Source: Grammothele lineata
Lineage: Eukaryota > Basidiomycota > Agaricomycetes > Polyporales > Polyporaceae
Assembly (NCBI GenBank): GCA_002150815.3
Contig: NDFF03000394.1
Span: forward strand, 310,001-374,000
Length of the DNA: 64,000 nt
Reading direction: 5' to 3'
The position numbers were made by a program, and so were the translations under genes. The notes beneath the pieces are model-generated. The model had not been told where the DNA came from and searched no databases. It saw only the letters and a program-made list of their open reading frames with translations. Below, in pieces: positions 56,014 through 64,000 of this stretch (its first letter is position 1; each line of letters begins with the position of its first letter).

Positions 56014-58774
56014 TCAGAGCACGTCGGAGCGCTGTCGCGTGTTCGGGACGAGTCTGATCCCGCCCTGCGGCAGATCGCTCTCGGACCCGCTCTCGGGCAC
56101 GAGCGCGTCCGACGACGTCCGGTCCCACAGGCTGATGCTCTCCTCGCGGTCGTCATCGCGGTCGCCCCGCGGGTAGTGCCGGCCGCCAGGAGAGCGGAGG
56201 CCGCTGCCGCCGAATAGGTGCAGCTGCCGTAGTCGCGAGCCTGGGGACAGCGGTGTCGCACTGTTCACCTCTGCCGCGCTGCTTGGGGAGGGATGTGACG
56301 GGGAGTAGATGCTGGCAGCGTTGGAAGGAAAGGTCGCTTGGGTTGTCGTTGACGGATGGCCGTCGTACGCGCTGCGTGTTTGCGAAGGGGGGAAGGTGGT
56401 CGTCGCGCCGCCACTGCCAAGGGCAGGCGGCGCGGTGAGCGGTTCTGTGGGGTCGAAGAGATCGTCCCGTGAATCCAGGACAGGCAGGTTCACGGTGACG
56501 ACCTGGCCGTCGGCCGAGGGCGTCTGCTCGCCGTTAGCGCCGACTACGGCTTTCGCTGACCAGCCACCGCTACTGACCGAGTCGTATTTCACGCTCCCAC
56601 TGCTGTACTGGACGTTCCTGCGCTCGTGCGTCGCCGTGTTGTCTCCCCGACCGGGCGTGTGATACGAGTGGACGAGGTCCTCGTTGTCGAACTTGATGGT
56701 TTGTTTCCGCTGCGCAAACGGCGAGCCCAGCATCGACGGGTGGCTAGCCATCGACAGCCGGTCGAATTGAGGATCGCCCTCGAACGCGCCCGGTGTGTTC
56801 GGCATGGGGTTGTCGAAAAGTTGATGCCGCTTGACGCCCGCCAGGGGGTCATTTCGCCCATTGGGAGGGGGCGTCCCGGGCTGCGCACTGTATCGCGAGC
56901 GTATGGAGGCGGAGGCGCGACTTGACATGCTCAGGCGCCGCGCACTGCGTGCACGGATGATGCTGCCCATCGTTCCGAAGCTTCCGCGAAGAGCGTCCAT
57001 GCCAGGGTCCTCGACTGCGGCCAAACTCTTCTCGTCGACGCCTTCTGTGTTGCTCTTTGCCGCCTGTAGGAGGAGTGTGGAACGCCTGTCGAGGGTCTTG
57101 ATCTGTGTCGGGTCGATCTTGGACAATTGGAGGACCGTGATCCCAACGCAGATGACCAGGAATCCCATGACAAGGGTGATGATGGAGGTAACTGATGCGC
57201 TGAGTCCTTGGAACAACACGATGGTTGTGACCATCGAAAAGAATGTGACTATCGGACACAACTCAGCTATTGCACCCGGAGCGACGTTCAAACAACCTAC
57301 AGATCACGTAGTATGTAGGGGTGACTGCGAGAACGTCAGTTAAAGTGTAGGCGTATCACTGCATAGGTACACACCCATTGCTGTGGGATTGATTGGATCG
57401 TGAGTGACGGACACGCCGACAGCGACTGGACCCACTCACCGGTATTGAAGAGCGCCAGCGCCACATTGAGATAATACACCTCCGTGACTTTCGGAATTTG
57501 ATGAATACGTCATGGTCCCATGTCGAACAGACTTCCACTCACTTAATGTTACAGCCACAAATACCATTAGGAAGTAAATAAACCAATGTTTGAACTGGGG
57601 CACAAAGTCCGATGAGGGATAGCCTCTTTGACGCCGCGCAACGGAAACACTCACCTGGTTGTCGCCCATGGCAGTGGTCACGATGGCGGACCCCAACCCA
57701 GTCGTCACACTGACGCTGATGCCGCCTATCATACTACATACCATGATGTACCACAACATGCTCTTCTTGCCATACCTGGGCATCATAATTAACACTTGCT
57801 GCGGATTGAACTCGCTCGGATGGACTCACTTCGGGGCAAAATAGAACACGATGACCAGAGCTGCGGCGATGAGGATACCGCCATAGACCAAGAAGCCAGG
57901 CGAGAGGAAAAGCTTCTGGAACTCGACGATTTGCCCTATTGATTCCTCTTGGGGTCCTACGCACGATGGACAAATTGAGCTGACTGCGCCCGGAACAAAA
58001 AGGGAAAAAGAGGCTGTACCGTTGAGCGCAATGATGACTGAACCAAGCTGACGCAAGATTCAGAGTGGGAGGATCAGGGGTAGTGGCAGAGGGACGTACC
58101 ACGCAAAGTGCGCATCCCAACCAACCAAAGAAACTGAGCTTCTCGTTGAGGAAGAAAGAGGATAGGATGGCGCATATAACCACTGAGAGTGCACCCATTG
58201 GGGTCTGGGAACAGAAGGGGTTACGCATGAATTGAAACAATTGCCAAGAAACGTACCACGACAATGGCCTCCACGAATGCATATGCTGCAGCAACATTAA
58301 AGGGACTTTCAAAGGGCAAGCCGTATGATACTCACCAGCAAAGTTACAGATTTCTCCCAGAATCATCACTGGATGGCAATATGAGACTTAACTCCGCACG
58401 CTATGACGTCCTTCACGCACTGATCATGCCCGTCCACCATAGTGGCTACTTAACCGTTAGAGGGGGAACCGTAACAATATTGGTGCAATCACGTACCGAT
58501 TTGAGGTATGCAACACCCTCTCCGGCAACCGCATTGGCTTGTGAGCGGAGGAGACCCCTCTTCTTGAAGACGAAACTAGTGCCAATGAGGAAGCCGCTCG
58601 CAATGGCGAGGATAATGCCGACGATCTACAGAGCAGACAGTGAGAGGAAGACCAGATGCGAGAGCAAAGATGAGCTGCCTTGAGATTCCCGGAGACGGAG
58701 ATAGACCCAGATGAGGCGGTGGAGGTGGCAGACGCAGTTGAGGAGGTCGCGGTGGCCGTGATAGACGAAGACAT
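56014..58774 (-). CDS. NIPA-family magnesium transporter with a long cytosolic tail
   Basis: Polytopic membrane protein of the NIPA (Mg transporter) family, inferred to carry Mg2+ or other divalent ions. The start at 58774 gives a Ser/Thr-rich leader (SSSITATATSSTASATSTAS). The helices include GIILAIASGFLIGTSFVFKK and the family motif MMILGEICNFAGEYH-like with AYAFVEAIVVTPMGALSVVI. ILSSFFLNEKLSFFGWLGCA, GGISVSVTTGLGSAIV, HWFIYFLMVFVAVTLITEVY and FNTAMVTPTYYVIFTFFSMV follow. The FNTAM segment is rebuilt through a 6-nt exon. The last helix is FLVICVGITVLQLSKID. A tail of about 370 residues follows, Ser/Pro/Gly-rich with RRLSMSSRASASIRSRY. It ends RLVPNTRQRSDVL at 56014. Such tails occur in fungal members. 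About ten introns. Confidence 0.92.
57301..57324 (-). other. 24-nt exon in the NIPA-type transporter
   Basis: Between acceptor TCGCAG and donor GTAGGT on the minus strand. It encodes VTPTYYVI with split codons at both ends and joins to TFFSMVTT after the acceptor at 57249-57251. Confidence 0.85.
57375..57380 (-). other. 6-nt micro-exon in the NIPA-type transporter
   Basis: On the minus strand the exon is CAATGG, between acceptor TCCCACAG (intron 57381-57439) and donor GTGTGT (intron 57325-57374). Its neighbours are ..FNT plus G upstream and TC-ACC-CCT downstream. Inclusion gives FNT-AM-VTPTYY, the family consensus. Skipping keeps frame but deletes Ala-Met and gives FNT-VTPTYY. The next exon (57301-57324) is itself only 24 nt. 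Confidence 0.82.
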
Positions 58775-59862
58775 GGTCGTGAAGCGAAAAGTCGTGAGTG
58801 TGCGGTCACCGGTCCAGCGTTGCAGCAGGTCAAAGAGGCCCCAGAGGGCAAGGAACGAGGAGGAAGACAAGGACGGATGGCGAGCTTGCCTCGGAGGTCT
58901 GTCCAGGTCTGTATCCGGTCTCAAGCCACGGTCTCGGTCGAGTGCCCCGGCCGCCCCTCGCATGACCTCCCCTTCCGCGTTCGGCAGCTGCGCACCGCCC
59001 TTCAGGTTCCTGTGGCTCCTCTCCGCAGCGCCGGCCGAATATGACTTCACTCTTCCTCCGTATGGACAACAGGATGCCATACATGGGGTGTCGCGGCCGG
59101 ACTCGGCCCACCCCCGGGGAATCGAGATAGAGACGGCCGGGGGTTCTGATCGCGAGTGGCGACGTGTGCGAGGGGAGAACTGTTCGCATCGCTACCGCCC
59201 GATGATATCGTCCCTGTCTCTCTGTCGACCGCTGCTCTCGACGTAAACATCCTCCCTATCTGTCTCTCGACTCTCAAGCAGGCTTGGCCCCTCTCTCTTT
59301 CTCCGAAATCATATCCCTAGCCCCCGTTCGCAGCAACCCAATACCACTGCATTACGTTAACATCGACTCAGTAAACCTAAGTAACTGCTTCCTGCGGCCC
59401 GCTCCCATCGCCCTACGCCACATAACGTCTCGTCAGCTTCGCCGTCTGCTCCGGCTGATGCATATCACACTTGTTACCCATAACAAGTAGTGTTCGTCTT
59501 CCCTTTACAACTGTGACAGCGCGTATGTGGATAAGCACCCCGTCGCTAGGCGAACAATCCCGCCCTCGGGCCGCGACTAGTCGCTGTGTGTATGCCTGCG
59601 GTGGATCATATATATAGCGTGTTGTACTGGGTCATAGTATGGGGTAGGGCGGTGCCAGTGTTAATGAGGACCTCTGTGTCCGCAGTCATGCGCACTTTGG
59701 ATTACAGGTGCGTATTGTCAGTCACCAGCACTTTCGGCCCGCTGACATGTTGTATAGAGAGAACCCATTCGACTTATTGGTGATGCTTCTTTTTCTGTAG
59801 TCGCAGACCGAAATAGGGCTTTTTCTCTTTCTTCGCACTTATCATCTCCAAAGGGCCCCCCT
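58775..59862. promoter_or_regulatory. Divergent upstream region of the NIPA gene and the orphan gene
   Basis: About 1.1 kb without a supported gene. The first 500 bp are GC-rich with a long open frame on each strand (58680-59246 plus, 58457-59080 minus) that I take as overlap or chance. The rest is closer to balanced composition. No motif recognised. Confidence 0.4.
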
Positions 59863-60679
59863 ATGACTCCACCACATTCCACGAAACGACCGCTCGCGCG
59901 TGTACTGAACATGAGGGTGAGTTACTTACTTCTTGGTTCACATCGTCGATTCAATCCTCCAATGTCCTTATTCTTGTCTCTCAGTCGACGGTCGGCATGG
60001 GGGGATAGCGGAATCGACTCTCACCACTGTGGGACGAGAAGGGCTGTGTTTGACCCCGTCCATGTCCTGAGGAGGTATATATCGCCATGTCGTATCATAT
60101 TCAAATGCCGTGATCCAGATCCTCCTATTGAATTCGGAATAAGCGTCTCGGACGCTGTATACAGGCAATTAACGACGCTTCTCCACACATTCCGCGAAGC
60201 CATAGGCTATTGCCTGTGCATACAACCGGCCTTCTTCAGCCTCGACTGGGAACGCTATGTACCCACTCCACAGCTCTTCCTCTACTACTCGTCCAGTCAT
60301 GTCGCCCCGTTTTGGCACGCAGCCATCCGCACACAGCCTCGCAGTACCATAGTTTGCTGCGACGCCGATACAAGTGAGTGTCTGAGTTTCATGTTGCTAC
60401 TCTGATACATCTCAGCAACCGAGTTGTCGCATCTGCCGCCGACGATCTACATCCGTAACTCCGAATGCGTTCGCGGTTTCCCACCAAAGCGGCCTGTGGT
60501 CATGATCTGTCGCAACTACCAGCATCTTAGTCGATACCGCTACTCGATCTTGTCTCACGCTTGTGGAATGACGCAGTCGATGTACTCGGGGTGGAGAAAC
60601 CCTGACGGTACGCCTTGACGCGCGCTTTTGTCTGAACACTGAGACCAAGTCAGATGTCTTGTTCGACTTCATCCTGTGA
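59863..60679 (+). CDS. Orphan hypothetical protein (N-terminus uncertain)
   Basis: I do not recognise the family. The last three exons look real: a frame open to 60373 at a GTGAGT donor, an exon 60416-60607 and a final exon 60654-60679 ending VLFDFIL at a TGA. Both introns are very short (42 and 46 nt) but have canonical borders and matching phase. Protein-like segments include EFGISVSDAVYRQLTTLLHT, AFFSLDWERYVPTPQLFLYY, LPPTIYIRNSECVRGFPPKR and VVMICRNYQHLSRYRYSILS. The ATG at 59863 opens the frame. However, a perfect-looking intron at 59917-59984 inside it would create a stop, so the true start may be later (59961) or on an unseen exon. No membrane helix or signal peptide is obvious. Confidence 0.45.
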
Positions 60680-61496
60680 GCTCTCCGTTCTTCCGAGGAT
60701 GGATGCGCCCTTCTAAGCATCCGTCAGGTCCGCGTATGTCCGCCATTGACAGCTATCATCGAGGCTACTGCGCCCGACGCTTCGAACACGAAAGACAGCA
60801 ACCAAGAGCAAAGATAGATAGGCAACAGATCAGCAGACGCGACTCGGGGCGATAGCGCCTCGTTCCCTTCCCGCGTACAGAGTCGATCACCTCGCGATGA
60901 CGGCAGTGACAAATGCCGGAGTTGCGCGTCGGATGCAGGTCGCTGGTAGCGGGGCAAGTGGGGGCTTGGTAGGTCTTGCGGACTTACTCGACACAGCCCT
61001 GAGGGCTGAGCACTATCTTTTATGGATGGCGCAGCAAGAGGAATGGGCGGAGGTGAATACACAAGCTCGATGGAAGGCGTCGATAGAACACGCTCGAGGC
61101 CAGCAAGTGCTGCGGGGCGCCTACGCTCGTGCACGGAAGGAGGCCAAGCGCCTACGAGAGGCCAGCGGAGGCCAGCGAACCGGAGGGCCTCCGTTTGATG
61201 CGGCCAAGACGTACGCTGGGCGCGCGCGGGGGCGCTGCACCTGGGCGGGCACTCTCTCACAGAACGTCTCCCCTCAGACCGCCCTTACCAAATTAGGCCG
61301 ACGAGAATCCAGCGTCTTGCGCGAAGGCCAGCCACGCTCCCACCGACGTCGCCGTGCGCGATGCATCCACGCCTGGCGCAGCACTCGCACGTTCCCACCT
61401 CACCTCCAGCGCGCCGGACTATATAGGCTCCTGGGTAAACATAGCCCTCTCTTCGCTCAATTACGTGCCCGTTCTTCCCGCTCGTACTCTGACACC
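60680..61496. promoter_or_regulatory. Upstream region of the DOMON-b561 gene
   Basis: 817 bp with a TATATAGG element at 61420-61427. A plus-strand frame (from 60897) runs in frame into the DOMON gene start, but its translation is Arg/Ala-rich and lacks a domain. The signal peptide at 61497 marks the true start. No other gene is supported. Confidence 0.5.
61420..61427 (+). promoter_or_regulatory. TATA box of the DOMON-b561 gene
   Basis: TATATAGG, 77 bp before the ATG at 61497, in GC-rich surroundings. The position suits a short 5' UTR. Confidence 0.55.
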
Positions 61497-63320
61497 ATGC
61501 GTCCCGGTTTGGCACTCGTCGTTCTTGGACTTTTTACTGCCGCATTCGCGCGGCATGACCATGTAAGCCCCCTCCGTGCTCTTCGACCTCGCCCCCTATG
61601 CAGCTGCTCAGTGTTTGTCGTCTGCGCGCGCAGGGCCGTGATGATAGCGACGGCGACCATGGAGACGATGGGGACGACAACTCCAGTACCTCAAACTCCA
61701 CTACTACCTCGACGACGTCTTCCAACTCGACTTCGTCCTCATCGGGAGCGACGGCGGGGAAGGTGTGTTCGGCGTACATGTGTATTTCGGGTATTGTCAA
61801 CGGTTCAACGACAACCTGTAAGTCGTCATCCTCGCAGTATGTATACTGGTATGGGTGCGGATTCTGATGTGTCCTTTCAGACACATTGTCAGACCTGGGT
61901 AAAGCCAATCTCGGCTGGATGGCGATGTGAGTGGCTCGCATCCATCACACCTTCCCATTTCTGACCCACTTCGTGTCCCTAGGGGCTTCGGGGCCCAGAT
62001 GTCCAACACCCCAATGGTCATCATGTGGGAGAACTCCGACAACACCGTCACGCTATCGCAGCGCATGGCCCCTACCGAGGAGGAGCCCACTGTTCAAAGC
62101 AACCCCCCGCGGATCGCGACGTTCGACGAGGCCGCGAGCAGCTTGTCCGGTGGCTCGGGCAATACCAACTTTTCCTTCACCATCCCCGTGCGTCCGGCGC
62201 GCGCCGCTCATCTTATCCGGCGCGTTTCACCTGTTGACGTTCGTTCTCTGCTGCCGAACAGAGCGCTAGCAGCACGTCGATGAACATCATCTGGGCGTTC
62301 GGAACGACCAACCCCGGAAGCAGCGCGAAAGACGCATTCTTGGCGCAGCACGACGTCGACAAGTCGGGCCCACTCTCCCTCGATCTCTCCGCGCCGTTCA
62401 CAGGGGGCGATATCGCGAACTCGGGCGGGGTCGTGGTCCTGCCCCTGCAGTCGTTCCAGAAGATGATCATCGCGCATGCGGTCCTCTGCGTAATCGGTTT
62501 CCTGATCCTCCTCCCCGCTGGCGCGATCCTCGCCCGGTATGCCCGGACGTTCACGAACATGTGGTTCCACGGGCATTGGGTGTTCCAGTTCGCGTTTGGT
62601 ACGTGCGCCGTTTCGTTTTGATCTTGTCCACTCGCAGCCACATCCCCATCTGGGTATTGGCTGGCGGGCATTTGACCAAGCGCTGATCGTGTTTCTCCCG
62701 TTTGTTTGTAGCCGGCCCCATCATCGTCTCGGGCATTGCGCTTGGTATCGCCGCCGTGAAGACTGCGGGCGTGCCTGGGCTTAATGACACGCACAAGAAG
62801 TGGGGCATTGCGCTCTTCGTGCTATACATCACCCAGATTTCTCTGGGCGCGGTCATCCACTGGATCAAGCCCGCGTCATTTACCGTACAGAAGAAGCGCC
62901 CGCTGCAGAACTACTTGCACGCTGTTTTCGGCTTGCTCATCATCGGCCTCTCGTTCTACCAGGTGAGAACTTCTGTCCACTCGCCTGCGGACGGGCTGCC
63001 AAGGCCGTCGACGTGAGCCTAACAGTATGCTGTTATTCCCAGGTTCACACCGGATACGACGTGGAATGGCCGAACACGTCGGGCCGCCCGCCGCTCAGCA
63101 ACGCCGTCAACATCGTGTGGATCGTTTGGGTTGTGGTACGTGCCTGTGCGCGCTGCGACATTTTGCAAGATTCTGACATGTTCGGTGTGCGTTTGTGCAG
63201 CTCATCCCCGTTCTTTACTTCCTTGGCCTTGCCTTCCTCCCCAAGCAGTTCCGCCAGGAACGCCCTATTACGAAAGAAGCGAGTTACGCGGACGAGCCGC
63301 GCTACAGCGACCGTGGCTGA
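61497..63320 (+). CDS. DOMON and cytochrome b561 membrane protein
   Basis: Secretory-pathway redox membrane protein. A DOMON-type cytochrome domain faces out, followed by a five-to-six-helix b561 domain that moves electrons across the membrane. Exon 1 encodes the signal peptide MRPGLALVVLGLFTAAFA and RHDH. Exon 2 adds an Asp/Gly/His run (GRDDSDGDHGDDGDD) and a Ser/Thr-rich linker, then AGKVCSAYMCISGIVNGST. The DOMON core has LGWMAMGFGAQMSNTPMVIM, with candidate Met heme ligands as in cellobiose dehydrogenase cytochromes. The b561 part carries four likely heme-ligating His in MIIAHAVLCVIGFL, MWFHGHWVFQFAF, LNDTHKKWGIALFV and LQNYLHAVFGLLII. It ends KEASYADEPRYSDRG at 63320. Several introns, all in phase. 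Substrate unknown; a link to ferric or copper reduction or lignocellulose redox chemistry is inference. Confidence 0.93.
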
Positions 63321-63808
63321 AACCATATCACTCCTTGCCTGTTTCTTGCCCCCATTCCTCGTCCAACCACTCTGCTCAAGGTTGCAGTGACGTGAAGACG
63401 CTCGGGTTGATCCTCTTTACTTCCTCTTCTCAGAGACCTCTTTCTTCGTGCTTCCTTGCCGCAACCCCTCCCCCGAAAGATCTACCCTACTTTGCCCGGT
63501 CTGGTAGATAGACGGACATACAGTCTGCACGACCCACCCCACGCGCCTTTTGGCAATTACGATATTGGAACGATGATTCCTTGTGTAGATAGCTACCTCC
63601 GGACCTTCATACAGATATTATCTCCCCCTTGTAGCGCATACTGTAGATTATCCTAAGGCTTGTGGACCTTTCAACTAGAATTCTAATATACCCTTACCCC
63701 GCACCGCCAGCAGTTCGAATTCCGAATACGCTGCCTCCGTGTCCAAGAAGGGGTCGGCCGTGGGTCCGGCGGAGGGCCGTTAACGAGTTACAAGCATTCC
63801 GTTATCGC
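63321..63808. other. Intergenic region at the right end
   Basis: 3' flank of the DOMON-b561 gene followed by unassigned sequence. The first 170 bp are C/T-rich. No element recognised. Confidence 0.4.
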
Positions 63809-64000
63809 ATGACGCGCAGAGAAGACCAGGTGAGTGTTTCACCCGCTGCGGACTGACGCGTTGACCCACTGACCCTCCCTCGACGCTGTGTTACATACGA
63901 CAGTTCGCCGGCTATCCGATCGCCACAAGACGCACGAATGTGCTTCTCTGCAGGGTCCAAGACCGGCAATGTGAACCCAAGCGCGGAGAGATTTACTTCG
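63809..64000 (+). CDS. Possible start of a gene cut by the right edge
   Basis: An ATG at 63809 opens MTRREDQ, ending at a strong donor (CAG/GTGAGT at 63831). After a 72-nt intron with acceptor CGACAG, the frame continues FAGYPIATRRTNVLLCRVQD then RQCEPKRGEIYF to the window end without a stop. The splice borders and phase agree, but the piece is too short to name. The frame is open upstream to 63662, so the start is a guess. Confidence 0.3.

Noticed and set aside
60897..61496. N-terminal extension of the DOMON-b561 protein
   Set aside because: The frame is open, but it would bury a clear signal peptide at 61497, and a TATA box lies within it.
1..64000. CRISPR arrays, prokaryotic defence islands, complete retrotransposons, or a secondary-metabolite cluster
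   Set aside because: No regularly spaced repeats, reverse transcriptase, integrase, polyketide or peptide synthase motifs were seen; gene structure is eukaryotic throughout.

Overview
The window is nuclear DNA from a filamentous basidiomycete, most likely an Agaricomycete (a mushroom or wood-decay fungus). Genes are dense on both strands and GC-rich. They are broken by many GT-AG introns of about 45-75 nt. Typical proteins include an LRR/PP2C/class III adenylate cyclase, a DOMON-cytochrome b561 membrane protein, Zn2Cys6 and C2H2 regulators, and a ZNFX1-type helicase. No species is assigned. Exon joins below were worked out by eye from splice signals, reading phase and family motifs.

Layout, left to right. 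A Zn2Cys6 regulator runs off the left edge (minus, to 2530). A gene-free stretch to 6059 holds an inverted pair of 51-bp repeats. Next come an auxin-efflux-carrier-family transporter (6060-7775, minus), a possible gene remnant (about 8050-8842), a three-finger C2H2 protein (9652-10776, plus) and a very large ZNFX1-like RNA helicase (11036-19751, minus). ETF alpha (20535-21687, plus) converges on a FAD monooxygenase (21747-23528, minus). RRP12 (23769-27994, minus) is divergent from a first glycerol-3-phosphate acyltransferase (28360-30460, plus). A four-helix membrane protein (31293-32224, minus) and an intron-containing tRNA-His (32489-32570, plus) precede adenylate cyclase (33787-39908, plus). 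A second acyltransferase (40370-43397, minus) is divergent from signal peptidase subunit SPC3 (43762-44521, plus).

A 6.1-kb gene desert then leads to a regulator with a C-terminal Zn2Cys6 cluster (50629-52173, plus), followed by 3.8 kb more of gene-poor DNA. The right end holds a NIPA-type magnesium transporter (56014-58774, minus), an orphan gene (about 59863-60679, plus), the DOMON-b561 protein (61497-63320, plus) and the start of a possible further gene at the edge.

Most genes are independent housekeeping, signalling or membrane functions, not a pathway cluster. Links that can be drawn are lipid and ER functions (two acyltransferases, SPC3), flavin/electron transfer (ETF alpha, FAD monooxygenase, b561) and nutrient/cAMP signalling. 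The most unusual sequence-level signal is a set of very small exons (6, 11, 13, 19 and 24 nt) in three genes. Three of them (6, 11 and 19 nt) carry or complete conserved family motifs. No defence island, CRISPR array, complete transposon or biosynthetic gene cluster was seen.
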